A stretch of 50,426 nucleotides of DNA from Penium margaritaceum (Eukaryota > Streptophyta > Zygnematophyceae > Desmidiales > Peniaceae), in NCBI GenBank assembly GCA_023375785.1, contig SZWC01000041.1:82152-132577 (forward strand), given 5' to 3'. The position numbers and the translations under genes are program-made. A model generated the notes under the pieces. The model searched no databases. It was given only the letters and a program-made list of their open reading frames with translations, and was not told where the DNA came from. Below are positions 9,538 to 19,931 of the stretch, piece after piece (within the stretch, counting starts at the first letter, position 1; each line of letters begins with the position of its first letter).

Positions 9538-9712
9538 TGTCCTACGGAGCATGCACCAGGTAGACTACCAAGAGTAGACCAAGGGGACTTGCTCCACAAG
9601 GATGAGCAGTGCATGCCTTGTCTCTCTTAGCCTCTCTTCGTGTCGCTGGGGACTTGCGCTACAAGCGCAGTGCATACCTAGTCTAAATCTTCCACTGATT
9701 GGACCAGGGGCA

Positions 9713-10150
9713 TACATAGAACATAACACTTACCCCTTAGTAGTTGATCACCTACAAGTAGAAAACAACGCAGTCTAGTGAGCTCAAGGTCATTCATCAA
9801 AGGGTACATCTTGCCCTGGTTATGACCTTATGGTCGTATCTCCAGAGGCTTGTCATTGGCCCTTGTTCTCTATGTACCGAGACTTGCCGTTTGAGCTGAT
9901 GGAGTAGATAGAGCAGATGGAGAAGATGGAGCTTATGGAGCTTACGCGCATTACAAGACAGAGAGGGCAAGAGATCACGTGAAAGCACACCTTATAAATA
10001 GTTAGTGTGATCCCACAACCCTTTGTCAACCAGCCTGAGATAATGGAATAGAAAACAAGGCCAAGACAATGGCACTTGTCCCTCGCTCCTAAGATTGAAA
10101 CTACGAAGTGAAATCACCCTTAGAATCACGTTTCCACACAAAGCAGTTCA
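9713..10150 (-). repeat. Segment S, copy 2 (flanking the E2 5' LTR)
   Basis: Nearly identical to 4547-4984. Here it continues without a break into O-type LTR sequence at 10151. Near 10008-10025 the sequence resembles a decayed half-tRNA primer site next to an O-type LTR terminus (TGTCAACCAG), so S may be an old leader plus LTR end, possibly that of E1. A TATA-like TATTTATAAG lies on the minus strand at 9991-10000. Confidence 0.6.
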
Positions 10151-10629
10151 TAGGAATGACATCCTTGCGCTCTATCCTTAGCACATGGTTTCTTTTGCGC
10201 GAGAAACTCACTCTTTGGGCTTGGACCAACCAATGCTTCTTTCGTTGGTACCTCTTGTGGAGAACTCTATGGGGAGTCTCAAAGGTAAGAACTGTAATGA
10301 ATCACAGGCAAGTGACTGATAGTTATAGTCCTAAAGCCAGCCTCTTACCCACGCACGCAGCAGCTCTTAAGATGAGCCACTTTGCACCAATCTGGATTCT
10401 ATCATCTCCTCTACCTACAAGGAAATCTTTGCGACTGCCAAGTAGTGCTAGCCACCAAACAAGGACCTTGGAATGTTATAATGTATCTCTCAGAACCTTC
10501 GTGTCCCTCTTTTTGTCACAAAGAAAATCAGTCACTAAGGTTGAATTTAATGCAATTACCTCTCCCTCCAGAGCCTTACTCTATAACGTCAAGGCCTCGA
10601 GGAGTCTGGGCTGGGAATTTCTTTATATT
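10151..10629 (-). repeat. O-type (old F2) LTR remnant
   Basis: Aligns in order with 37141-37540 and, on the opposite strand, with 43600-43970. It is distantly similar to the E2 LTR as well: the GTGACCGCCAAGTGG block of the E2 LTR appears here as GCGACTGCCAAGTAG, and GTCACAAAGAAAAT is shared. A 181-codon plus-strand frame crossing it is a chance reading frame. Confidence 0.6.
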
Positions 10630-11060
10630 ATGGTCCTCCAACATTGCCTTTAATTCTTTTATCCTGTCAAAGGAAGTACACTTAACTGCAACGACTGAAT
10701 TCATCAACGAGGTTAAAAAATACCTAGAGCCTTTAAAGCTCTTGGTGTGCATTCGACAACACAAGTCTGTGTAAACCAGCTCTAGTAACTCTTTGCACGC
10801 TCCTGTGCTCCATACAATATCTCACCTTGCTACTTTCCCTTGAGCTAGCCAATGCAAAACTACTACTCATAGCTGGAAGTGGTGGGCAATTCACGTACCA
10901 TCTATTTGACTTGAAGCTACTGCAAGGCACGCATGCAAATGTGGCCATAACGTGCATGCTAGATCTCACCATCTGTTGCGTGAACCACGGCTGCAAGGCT
11001 CTGCTAACGCGCGTTGTTAGTTGCCCCCGACAGGTGATATATGTCGCTCCCTTTTACCGA
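10630..11060 (-). pseudogene. pol: F1 protease end and integrase N-terminal fragment (out of order)
   Basis: The minus strand matches element A 17270-17660: the segment before the first catalytic Asp, the zinc-binding region, and the end of protease. Multiple frameshifts. At about 11060-11070 the protease frame is fused to the tail of the integrase-RT linker, a junction not seen in any other copy here. Confidence 0.6.
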
Positions 11061-11524
11061 CCAGGCCATGCCCTCTCCTGTTTCCATGGCATCCTTGTAT
11101 GACGTCGGCCCATCAGAGTATGCTTCAACTACGACGTTCACATGTTCTAGCTTCTGCAGCATCCAGAAATTTCCGCGCTCACCAGGCTTGTAGCGCACTT
11201 TGAGAGGGTACCAACGACGTGGTATCGGGGCGTTAATAGGCAGCCGGAGCAGTGTTGTAAGTGCATTTATTGTTGCTGGTTGTGCTGCATCTCTCTCTGC
11301 TGTTTTTGCCGATGAGGCTGCCATATCTGCTGCACCACACATGGGAGAGTAGAATGATTATCCCAGTGTCATAGTGGAGGAAGGGTCAGGAGAGATTGGG
11401 TAAGGAAAGGAATGTGCTCCCACAGGCTTGTCAGTTTTTTATTATGCTATCTTTTTGCAAACAATGTTGGTGCTGATAACATTGCTCCCATTGAAGACCA
11501 CATCCCAGGGGATGATGACGCTAC
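11061..11524 (-). pseudogene. pol: F1 integrase C-terminus / RT linker fragment
   Basis: The minus strand keeps the linker motif R-Y-P-L-K-V-R-Y-K-P-G-E-R-G, written here with W-Y for R-Y, and the T-S-Y-K-D-A-M motif that opens copia RT. Upstream it runs through the acidic Ala-rich linker and at about 11500-11525 joins the first few codons of gag. It matches 40650-41190 in element C. Confidence 0.6.
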
Positions 11525-12153
11525 TCTTCCATTTTTAGCTTTGGTGATGGTCAACACTATCCTTGAGTGGCGGCGCTACCCCTCCTTCTACTGCTGCTTT
11601 TGCCCGTATGTGTTTTGACAGCAAATGGACTGTGGAGGCCAGCAAACCTGGAATTTGGAAAAAACGAGCTCACAACTAGACAATTCAGCTCATAACCTTT
11701 CACATCAACCCAGAAAATAAGGTCATCAACTGGGAGGTTTGAAAGATATACCCTTTCAAAACAGGGTATGGGGCTGCTCCTACTCCAGTCAGCTTGTAAA
11801 CTTAGTTTCTCCCTAACAAATAGATGGAATGCAAATGTTTTTGCACCAATGCAAAGCTTATGAAACATACTTGAACTTACTTCTGCTACTTTCTAAGTTT
11901 GACAAAGAAACCATAGACTTATGGTCATCACAAGGTGACAGTCTTACTCAGAGAGGAGAGTGTAGTCCTGGCCGACCTCGTTTTGAGCATAACTCTCAAT
12001 CGAGCAGTTCGATTTTCGCGAGCGTGTGCTTGTTGGAAAGCATGCATTGAAAACTTGAACTTCCACTGGTCGATTGTCAAATTTGGTCAACCTTTGACCC
12101 TATCCCATCACTCTCAAAGTGACGACCTGTGCTGGATGAAATGGGCAAAACCT
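11525..12153 (-). other. F1 leader (5' untranslated region)
   Basis: Aligns with the F1 leaders at 19310-19916, 41200-41837 and 50142-50426. No gene is present. The frames in it are not conserved between copies. Confidence 0.6.
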
Positions 12154-12166
12154 GGCTCTGTTACCA
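12154..12166 (-). promoter_or_regulatory. F1 primer-binding site (tRNA-Met-initiator 3' end)
   Basis: Minus strand TGGTAACAGAGCC, one base off the standard TGGTATCAGAGCC. A two-base spacer separates it from the LTR at 12169, as in elements A and C. Confidence 0.75.
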
Positions 12167-12168
12167 AG

Positions 12169-12906
12169 TGTTGGATCTGGAGGAGAGAGGAAGCCTTGGA
12201 GCGGCGAGTATGTGGGACTGAAAGGAAATCACTAGTAGTAAAGAATGGTTATTGAATAACTCAAAATGACGGAGTACATATAGATATAGAGCTTGGCTAA
12301 TTCAGCCCTCTCTCAAGCCACGCCATTTAGCCACAAGGGCTAAGACTAACATACTACAGTCCAAAATCTGACAAACGAGAGTAAATCAGCCTAGCAATCA
12401 GGCTGATTACCCACACACAACATAGAGAGCTAGAGATTTCTCTTGTGGCTCACTCCTAGTGGTCACATAATCCACAATCCTATGGAGAATCATTCTGTGT
12501 CCATGGCTAGCACACAAGGGTCTCACCTCACCTAAAAATCAAGGAGACATTCTTTTATCCTAGTCAGAACACTCTGACAAGGCAATCGTAAGACCAAGGA
12601 CCATTTTGGATATTTATCCCATCAGGTCTTGGGCCAGGACCTCCTGACTTTTTCTATTCTCAGGCTAAGGCATGGAGTCGTTGCCTATGGTCGCCAAGAC
12701 ACCGGCGGTCGATGGCCCCGAAAATTCCAAAATGTTATCTCTCTCGCCGAGACAGTTGGTTCGGCCTGAAACTTGGACTTTATATAATTTGCCACCTGAT
12801 CATTCCAATGGTGAATTCAGGTTGACAATCGGATTAGGCATATGGTAGTTTTGTGGAACTTTCTCTTACAAACCTGGAACTGAGTCGGATGGCCATTTTC
12901 ATAACA
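12169..12906 (-). repeat. F1 LTR (5' LTR of the scrambled derivative)
   Basis: 738 bp, from TGTTGG to a mutated terminus ATAACA. It lies at the same point of the old RNase H sequence as the element C 5' LTR at 41853-42574, with GCCAT against GCCTT immediately following, so both probably descend from one insertion. Confidence 0.8.
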
Positions 12907-13640
12907 GCCATTGTATCTCCTTGCATGCCTTTGAGGGATCAATGTCCTCTGCCTGAGCAGTAGAGAGGGAGACAATGTCATGTTTTCTATTTGCCAAAGA
13001 GACTATACCACCATTCATGATGCATACCAAATCGGAGGTGGACTTTTTCTCATCGATTATTTATGACAAGTCAGCGCCCGTGTAGCACACAGCGCGTAGC
13101 AGGTCAGATTCCTCTTTGCCTCTAAACTAGAGTCCTATGTGTCATGTTTTCTGTGGATATCACATGATGTACTTTACTGATTCTTAGTGAATTGGCCCTA
13201 GATTGACCACAAGCATGCTCACTTCTCCCATACCATAGGAAACGTTCGGGCATGTTCCCACCATGACATACACAAGATCTTTAACGACACAATGGTAGGG
13301 AATACTCCCCATCGTATGCCATTCTCCCTTAGTGTTGGACCTCATGGAGGAGGAGAGCTTCATATGTATTATTATGGGGAGTGTTGATGGATTTCCAATC
13401 CTCAATTTTGTAACTCGATAACGGTGGACACTTATACTGGAGTAGCACTCGAGAGATTCCATGCCCTTCATTTGAAACTATTACTAGGATGTATCTTTAG
13501 CTTGTTCAACGGCTCAACTTAGGCTGGGCACATGATCAAGTCATCCACATATAGTGCAATTACCATCAAACATTGCTCATCCTTCATCGTCTAAATACTA
13601 TGGTTATTCTGGGAGTATGTGAGGGCAAGCTCGGCAATGA
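12907..13640 (-). pseudogene. pol: O1 RNase H and RT C-terminal part (degenerate)
   Basis: The minus strand carries an old copia RT/RNase H: the catalytic box Y-V-D-D is at 13540-13551, followed leftward by the RT-RNase H connection and, near 12990-13100, the RNase H segment with an R-K-S-T-S-type motif seen better in O2. Frames are heavily broken. RNase H removes the RNA strand during cDNA synthesis. The upstream half of RT lies at 20995, beyond the inserts. Confidence 0.65.
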
Positions 13641-14073
13641 AGCCGATGTTGACCTGACATGCCCCTTGTTAACCGTTAACATTTAGACAGGCAGAGGACG
13701 GACTAGGCATACACGATTTCCTTTGAGTAAGTCCCCTGAGTCTGGTGTATATAGACAAGGCATGCATTGCTCCTTTGGAGCAAGTTTCCTTGATGTAAAG
13801 TGCATAGTATAGCCAAGAAATACTTCCTGGGAAAACTATTTGTGGCTTCGGCATCCTAGAGTTAGTCTTTGCAGCGCGAGCTTGGTGGGTCAAATCACAG
13901 CCTAGTGCCTTATTTTGTTTGTTGCCAATAGTGGGACAGGAATGCTATAAAAGATATCATATAATATTCCAAGGTCTTTCTTGGTGGCTGGGCCCAGTTG
14001 GCGGTCATACAGAGCGTAAAATAAGAAGGTGGATGATGCAATCTAGTTTATCCCAAAGGTGTTGATTCAATAA
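13641..14073 (+). repeat. Old F2/O-type LTR in reverse orientation, left part
   Basis: On the plus strand it aligns with the minus-strand sense of the E2 LTR, starting at the TGCCCC terminus and passing the AGGCATGCACTGC and GGAGCAAGT blocks. It interrupts the O1 RT and is itself split by element A. The counterpart at 43331-43750 is unbroken. Confidence 0.6.
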
Positions 14074-14078
14074 GCCAC
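14074..14078. repeat. Left target duplication of element A (GCCAC)
   Basis: GCCAC here and at 20670-20674. The copy of this site without the insert, at about 43740-43744, has it once. Confidence 0.85.
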
Positions 14079-14813
14079 AATTGGAACTGTAGGAGAGAGG
14101 GAGTCTTGGAGCAGCGAGCATGTGGGACTGAAAGGGCATCAATTGTGCTGAATAATGGTTTTTGAATAACTTAAAATGATGGAGTACATATAGAGCTAGA
14201 GCTTGGGCAAGTCAGCCCTCTCACACGCCACACCACTTAGCCATGGAGGCTAAGGTTCACACACAAGAGTCCATAATCTCACACAAGGGAGAAAATAAGC
14301 CTAGCAATGAGGCTGACCACTCACATAGAAACTAGAGAGCTAGGAAATGCTCTCATGGCACACTAGTGGTCACATAATGCACAATCCCATGGAGAATCGC
14401 CATGTGTCCATGGCTAACACACAAGGATCTCATCTCACCTAAAAAGTAAGGAGAGGTACCTTTTTCCTAGTCAGCACACTCTGACAAGGCAACCCAGGAA
14501 TCTAAGACCTTTTCGGATATTTTTCCCATCAGGTCTTGACCCTGGACCACTTGCCTTCTTCTATTCACAGGCTGAGGCATAGAGCCATCGCCCATGGTCA
14601 CCCAGATATCGGCGGTCCATGACCCCTGAAATTTCAAAAATTCATATCTCCCAATCTAGCCGTTGGATTTGCCTGAAACTTGGACCGTAGATAGTTTGCC
14701 ACATGATCTTTCAAATGGTGAAGACGGATTGATGATCGGAGCAGGCATCTGGAAGTTTCCTTGGACTTGCTCCTGTGGATCTCAAACTAAGCCGGATGGC
14801 TCCTTTCCCAATG
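14079..14813 (-). repeat. Element A 3' LTR
   Basis: 735 bp and collinear with the 738-bp 5' LTR. Its outer TG is mutated to AA (14079-14080) and its inner CA to TG (14812-14813). The two LTRs of A are clearly diverged, so this is not a recent insertion. Confidence 0.85.
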
Positions 14814-14830
14814 ATTTCCCACTTTGCCGC
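14814..14830 (-). promoter_or_regulatory. Element A polypurine tract
   Basis: The minus strand reads GCGGCAAAGTGGGAAAT immediately before the 3' LTR, the usual priming site for plus-strand DNA. The better-preserved copy in element D is at 45102-45118. Confidence 0.7.
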
Positions 14831-15430
14831 AGTCAGAGCGGGCTTAGTCCACATGCCTTCATGCAGAACTGCTGCTTCTAACGCGTCACTGGCTTGATGC
14901 ATAAATCAGCAACCTGCCTGCTGGTTGGAGTAAAACCGCGCTTGATAGCACCCTCCTACACCATGTGCCAGATGAAGTGATATGCGATGTCAACGTGCTT
15001 GGTGCGTGCATGGTGCTCATGATTCTTGGCGAGTGCGACTGCGCCCTGGTTGTCGAAACGCACAGTAACTGGAACTATTGCACTCCCACTCGTCTCCGCC
15101 ATGAGACGTTGAAGCTAAGACGTACTCAGCTTCCGTGCTTGAGGTGGGCACGACCACCTGCCGCTTGCTGCACCAGCTGATGGCCCCACCATTCATAAGG
15201 AGCACATGTCCAGAGATGGACTTGCGGTCCTCAGGGTTTGAAGCCCAATCTGCATCTGTATAGCTAATGATGTTGTTGTCGTTGTCGTTGTACGTGATGC
15301 CAATGTTGATGGTTGCAGCAAGGTAGCGGAAGATCCGCTTCACTGCCTTCAGGTGCTCATGTCCGGGGTTCGCCATATACTGGTTTACAGCGCTCACAGC
15401 CTATGCGAGGTGTGGCCTGGTTGCCACCAT
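14831..15430 (-). pseudogene. pol: Element A RNase H
   Basis: Minus-strand frame 15397-15017 shows the copia RNase H signature: S-Y-T-D-A-D-W-A-S-N-P-E-D-R-K-S, then G-G-A-I-S-W-C-S-K-R-Q and S-S-T-E-A-E-Y. A frameshift after that separates the C-terminal part (14831-15016), which ends before the polypurine tract. Confidence 0.85.
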
Positions 15431-16330
15431 CAGGTACATGAGACTGCCGACGGTGCTCTGGTACTTCTGTCGCACAGCTGCATCCACTTCTCCATTGAGG
15501 CTCACGAGGTACTGCCGCGTCTCTAGCGGCGTGCCGATGGATTTAGCCTCTGCCATGCCAAACCGTTGCAAGACATCCTTGATGTAGCAGCTCTGTTGCA
15601 GCGAGAGAGAGCGTGATTTGCGGTCACGCGTGATCTGGATACCGAGAAAGTATGATGCCTATCCAAGACCAGACATTTGGAAGCACGCTTGCATGGCTTC
15701 CTTGGACTCCTGTACTGCAGACATGCTATTGGAAGGGAGGAGCACATCTTCCACATAGACAAGGATGATGATGATCTCATGCTCATGCAACCAGCGATAC
15801 ACACTGTAGTCACACTCGCTGCGCTCAAACCCCATGCCCTACATCGGTGCATCCAACTTCTGGTTCTAAGCACGCGACGCTTGCTTGAGACCGTACAGCG
15901 ACTTTTGCAGCTTGCAAACCAAGTGCTCCTGGACATCCATGACAAACCCCTGTGGCTGCTCCATGTAGATCTCCTCCTCCAAGTCACCATTCAAGAATGT
16001 CATCTTGACATCCATGTGGTGAATCTTGAAGTCCTCAACTGCTGCATGAGAAAGGAGCGTGCACACAAAGGCAAACTTTGCAACAGGACCAAAGGTTTCT
16101 GTGTAGTTGATGCCTTCCTGCTGCGAGTAGCCCTTGGCGACCAGCCTTGCATTGCACTTTTCCAGGTTGCCATCTGCTCCCCGCTTTTTCTTGAACACCC
16201 ACTTGCACTTGATCACCTTGCGTCCAGGTGGATGCTCAATCAGCTCCCACGTGTCTTTGTCCAGTTGTGAATGTATCTCTTGGTGCACAGCTTGCGGCCA
16301 ATCTGTTGCATCAGGTGCACCATGACCTCC
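15431..16330 (-). pseudogene. pol: Element A reverse transcriptase
   Basis: The N-terminal half is open from 16288 to 15866 and shows K-C-K-W-V-F-K, R-L-V-A-K-G-Y, H-H-M-D-V-K and L-Y-G-L-K-Q-A. A stop follows, then the same frame resumes and carries the catalytic box as Y-V-E-D (15746-15757) instead of Y-V-D-D, so a catalytic aspartate is lost. Further stops are scattered to 15441. Inactive. Confidence 0.85.
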
Positions 16331-17560
16331 TTGTATGATGCTGGCTCATCTGAATCTGCTGTACATGTGACGTTCATCTGCTCTGGTTTCTGCAGCATCT
16401 AGAAATGGCCGCGCTCACCAGGCTTGTAGTGCACCCTAAGAGGATACCTGCGACCTAGTAGGAGCGTTAGCGGGCGGCTGGCGCGGTACGGTTGGCACAA
16501 CTGCTGTTGCTAGCGGTGCGGCATCTTCTTCCTGTGCTTCTGCCAATGAGGCCACTGTATCTGCTACATCAGACATGGGAGAATAGACTGGTTCTCCCAC
16601 TGTCACAGTGGAGATAGGATCAGGAGAGACTCGGTCAGGAAGGATATGTACTCCCACTACCTCGTCAGCTGCTGGATCTGCTGCCTCTTCACAGACAATG
16701 TTGGTGCCGCTGACGTTGCTCTCGTTGAAGACATCCCTGGAGATGATGACGTGGCCTGTATCCCTCTCATAGAAACGATATGCCTTGCTTGCTATGTCAT
16801 AGCCAATCATCAGCCTTTGTGCGCTCTTCGCGTCCCACCTTTGTCGCTTGTCCTTTGGCACGTGCTGTGCGCCGATCTGCCAACGCACAAAGATGACCCA
16901 CGGTCGGCTTGTTGCCGAACCACGCCTAGTACGGTGTCATCTGCTCCAGGGCCTTGGTTGGACCGCGGTTCTTGATATACACCGCAGTGCTCACTGCTTC
17001 CGCCCAAAAGTCGTAGGTGAGCCGAGCCGCGTGCAGCATGGAGAACACCGACTCAACGATGGTGCGGTTGGCGTGTTCTGCTACGCCATTATGCTGTGGC
17101 AAGTATGACGCGCTACGCTACGCCTTGATGCGTGCTACTGCAAGGTAATCCTAGAACTCCTTGCTCAGGTACTCTTCACTGCGGTCGCTACACGGTGCCT
17201 TGATGTTCTTCCCAGTCTGGTTCTCCACCATGGCCTTGAACTCCTTGAACCTGTCAAAGCACTAGTCCATGGAGGAAAGGAAGTATACAACAGTGTAACG
17301 GCTGAAATCATCAATGAAGGTGAGAAAATAACTAGACCCTCCGAAACTCTGGGTCTGCATCGGGCCACACAAGTCTGTGTGGACCAGCTCTAGCACATCT
17401 TTTGCACGCTCTCCTGCTCCAGAGAATGCCTCACGATGCTGCTTCCCTTCCGAACAACCGATACACAGCTGCTGCTCAAAGTTGGTGATGGTGGGTAAGC
17501 CACGCACCATTTGTTTCGCTTGAAGCTGCTGCAAGGCGCGCATGCCGATATGGCCATAGC
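16331..17560 (-). pseudogene. pol: Element A integrase and linker to RT
   Basis: The zinc-binding region and first catalytic Asp (L-V-H-T-D-L-C-G-P-M) are open between 17543 and 17262. The second Asp and the Glu region (N-G-V-A-E) follow with stops near 17270 and 17130. The C-terminal part, 16888-16436, reads W-D-A-K-S-A-Q-R-L-M-I-G-Y and then an acidic, Ala/Pro-rich linker to RT. Lacks the foldback insertion seen in element D. Confidence 0.8.
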
Positions 17561-18240
17561 GTGCATGCCAAATCTCCCCGTCTGTTGCCTACACCACTGC
17601 TACAAGACTATGCTCACGCGGGATCTTGGTCGCCCCCAGCAGGCGGTACATGTCGCCCTCCTTCACCGACCTGGCCAACTCCTCTCCTGTATCCTTGTTG
17701 AGGATGTAGCCATAGTCATCATCGAAGAAGACGCGCAGTCCTGTGTTTGTGAGAGAGGAGACTGAGAGGAGGTTGAATGCAGCATCAGGTACATACAACA
17801 CGCCATGGAACNGCGCATGCCGATATGGCCATAGCGTGCATGCCAAATCTCCCCGTCTGTTGCCTACACCACTGCTACAAGACTATGCTCACGCGGGATC
17901 TTGGTCGCCCCCAGCAGGCGGTACATGTCGCCCTCCTTCACCGACCTGGCCAACTCCTCTCCTGTATCCTTGTTGAGGATGTAGCCATAGTCATCATCGA
18001 AGAAGACGCGCAGTCCTGTGTTTGTGAGAGAGGAGACTGAGAGGAGGTTGAATGCAGCATCAGGTACATACAACACGCCATGGAACACTCCCACTTCAAT
18101 GCCACGTGGGGTCTCCAACCACATCTCCACAATCTCAATCCTCTCAGCATACACCACCCGATCATCACCCAAATCGATAGGAAGGGGAGGGATGGACAGG
18201 CGCTGCGTAAAGCACTCCTTGTGGTGCGTCATACTCTTGG
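17561..18240 (-). pseudogene. pol: Element A protease region, with gap duplication
   Basis: The frame 18232-17864 carries the post-active-site protease sequence: G-D-D-R-V-V-Y-A, V-F-H-G-V-L-Y-V-P-D-A-A-F-N-L-L and G-D-M-Y-R-L-L-G-A-T. A 274-bp piece of it appears twice (17538-17811 and 17813-18086) across the N at 17812, with no difference I could see. The D-S-G active-site codons fall next to a stop near 18240-18260. Confidence 0.75.
17812..17812. other. Single-N assembly gap in element A
   Basis: Flanked by 274-bp copies (17538-17811 and 17813-18086) that look identical by eye: an unmerged overlap. Confidence 0.85.
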
Positions 18241-19309
18241 TACACCCAGAGTCTTTTTACAACGCCAGATCCATCTTCTCATTCTCCAACATGTCGGACA
18301 TCGCCATGAAGAGACTGTCGCGCACCTCCTTGGCCACGTTCCTGTTGCCAAAATGGCGCACTCCAATCTGGTTCTGCTCCTGCTGCTGCTGCTGGTGCTG
18401 CTCACGTTGCTGTGACTGCTGCTGCTGTTGCTGTGGAGATTGCTGCTTTTGCTACAGCTGCTGCTCTTTCTCATTCCTCTTGAACTTGAAGCACTCTTTC
18501 TTGTAGTACCCCTGTTTCTAGCAATAATAGCACTTGCCCCTTTTCTTGCCTCTTTGCTGCCCGGACTGCTGCTGCTGCTGGTTGCGTGAACCCATCGCCA
18601 TGAAAGCTGCCTCACTGCTGCTGCTACTGCCATTTCGCTTTACGGCATTGCGACGCAGCTCTACCTACACCAAGTGCGTGTAGATGAAGTAAAGGTTGTG
18701 AGTTGGCTGGCACTCCAACGTCTCTCACACGGTGTCATAGCTCGTTGGGAGTCCCCTCAGCAAGAGAAGGACGAAGTGCGTGTCTTCCACAGGGTTGCCA
18801 GCTGCTTTCAAGTGCTTCGCCAACTCCTACGCCCTGTCCAAGTACGCCTCCATCTCTTTGCCACCCCGCATTTTGAACGCTACTATCTTCTCCTCCAAAA
18901 GCATGAGGAATGCAGGATCCTTGCTCTCATACTTCTTGCATAATGTGTCTTATCCCTCTTTTGTAGTAGCCTTGCCACTCGCGTACTAAAAATGCGGGTT
19001 GGAGATGGTGTTGACAAGCAGCCTGTAGGCCTGCTTGTCCTTCTTCTTCCACTACTCATATGTTGCCGCTGCACTTGTAGATGAACTTGCATATGCTGCA
19101 CCTCTTTGTAGCGTCTTCCCCGCCACCACCTCAGTTGCAGTGATGCCTTTTGCCTGTGGAGGCGGAGCGCGCTCGTCGCCGCTCACCACCTCTTACAAGC
19201 CCCTCTCCTCCAAAAGGAGGCGGGTACGGAGCTTCCAAAACGTGAAGTTGGCGCGTCCTTCCAGCCTCCCCACGGCATGGACTGCTGTTACCATGCCTAC
19301 TGCTGCCAT
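18241..19309 (-). pseudogene. gag: Element A gag (capsid, nucleocapsid)
   Basis: The start is ATG at 19307-19309 (M-A-A-V-G-M-V-T), the same start as in element D. The N-terminal domain, with its V-G-R-L-E-G-R-A-N-F-T-F-W motif, is followed by the capsid helices with frameshifts. The nucleocapsid knuckle near 18495-18530 reads C-Y-Y-C and then a stop. A CAG/CTG-rich run encoding polyglutamine (about 18364-18450) links it to protease. Confidence 0.8.
18364..18450. repeat. CTG/CAG-rich low-complexity run
   Basis: Imperfect CTG triplets on the plus strand, coding glutamine/serine on the gag strand. The matching place in element D is 49203-49300. Confidence 0.6.
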
Positions 19310-19916
19310 TTTGAGCTTTGGTGATGCTCAACGTTGCCCTTGGGTAGCGGCGCTACCCCTGCTTCTACTGCTGCTTCTGCCAGAAATCTGTCTCACCATA
19401 GATGCCAGCTGACTGGGAATTTGGTACAACTGAGCTCACCACTCGAAACCTTTCAGATCGTCCCATAAAACAGGGTCATCAACCGGGGATTTTGAAAGAT
19501 ACGCCCTCTTGAAAAATTGGGTTTGCTTCTTCTCCTAGTCCAGCTCACACCAGCCAGCTTGTAACGGCGTTTCTCCTAAACGTACTGATGGAATGCAAAT
19601 ATTTTTGCACCACTGGAAAGCTCAGAAAAAAAAATTCAATTTGTATGTGCTTCTTTTTAAAATTGACACAGAAGCAAAAGAGTTATGGATATGAGAAGGC
19701 GACAGTCGTACTTAAATAGAAGAGTGTAGCCATGGGCAACCTCGTTTTGAGCATAACTCTCAATCCGACCGTTCGATGTTTGTGACCTTGGGCTCGTTGA
19801 AAAGCTTGTCTCGTGAACTTGAGGATCAAATGGTCAATCATCAAATGTGATCAAGGTTTCACCCTAACAGTCACCCTCAAAGTGACGGTCTGTGCTGGCT
19901 GAAAGTGGCAGAACTT
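19310..19916 (-). other. Element A leader
   Basis: Untranslated leader between primer site and gag, collinear with the leaders of B, C and D. No gene is seen in it. Confidence 0.65.
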
Positions 19917-19929
19917 GGCTCTGATACCT
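19917..19929 (-). promoter_or_regulatory. Element A primer-binding site
   Basis: The minus strand matches TGGTATCAGAGCC except for its first base. It is separated from the LTR by two bases. Complementary to the 3' end of initiator tRNA-Met. Confidence 0.8.
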
Positions 19930-19931
19930 AG

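Larger units (their letters stand above)
3361..9712 (-). mobile_element. E2: best-preserved F2 Ty1/copia retrotransposon
   Basis: Minus-strand copia element with 5' LTR 8969-9712, half-tRNA primer site 8952-8966, leader, gag from ATG at 8519, zinc knuckle, protease, integrase and the first half of RT. Only three internal stops break the readable polyprotein apart from the gap at 7820. It lacks the second half of RT and all of RNase H: the RT frame runs at 4984/4985 straight into a 438-bp segment that also lies outside the 5' LTR. Its coding part is visibly more GC- and CpG-rich than the older relatives E1 and O1. The flanks (CTTAC at 3356-3360, TACAT at 9713-9717) do not match as a target duplication. 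Confidence 0.8.
8969..9712 (-). repeat. E2 5' LTR (744 bp)
   Basis: Plus-strand view starts TGTCATTCC and ends AGGGGCA. In element sense it is TGCCCC...TGACA and abuts the half-tRNA primer site. The counterpart is 3361-4546. It contains a TATA box and a tRNA-like segment. A small hairpin (GAGAGT/ACTCTC arms) lies near 9118-9138. Confidence 0.75.
10630..12168 (-). mobile_element. Scrambled, internally deleted F1 derivative (internal part)
   Basis: Lies left of the F1 LTR at 12169-12906, with a decayed primer site between. From right to left it holds an F1 leader (about 11525-12153), the integrase-RT linker (about 11065-11520), then protease/integrase-N-terminus sequence (about 10630-11060). 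The normal F1 order puts protease and integrase before the linker, so the internal order is rearranged. Gag and most of protease, RT and RNase H are absent. It shares its main gag-to-integrase deletion with element C. No left LTR is present. Confidence 0.65.

Noticed and set aside
10108..10653. 181-codon plus-strand open frame that might be a host gene
   Set aside because: It lies wholly in F2/O-type LTR remnants, crosses the segment S boundary, and the collinear copy at 37100-37540 does not keep it open.
17538..18086. Tandem duplication of the protease region in element A
   Set aside because: The copies look identical by eye and are separated by an N, so an unmerged assembly overlap is the simpler explanation.
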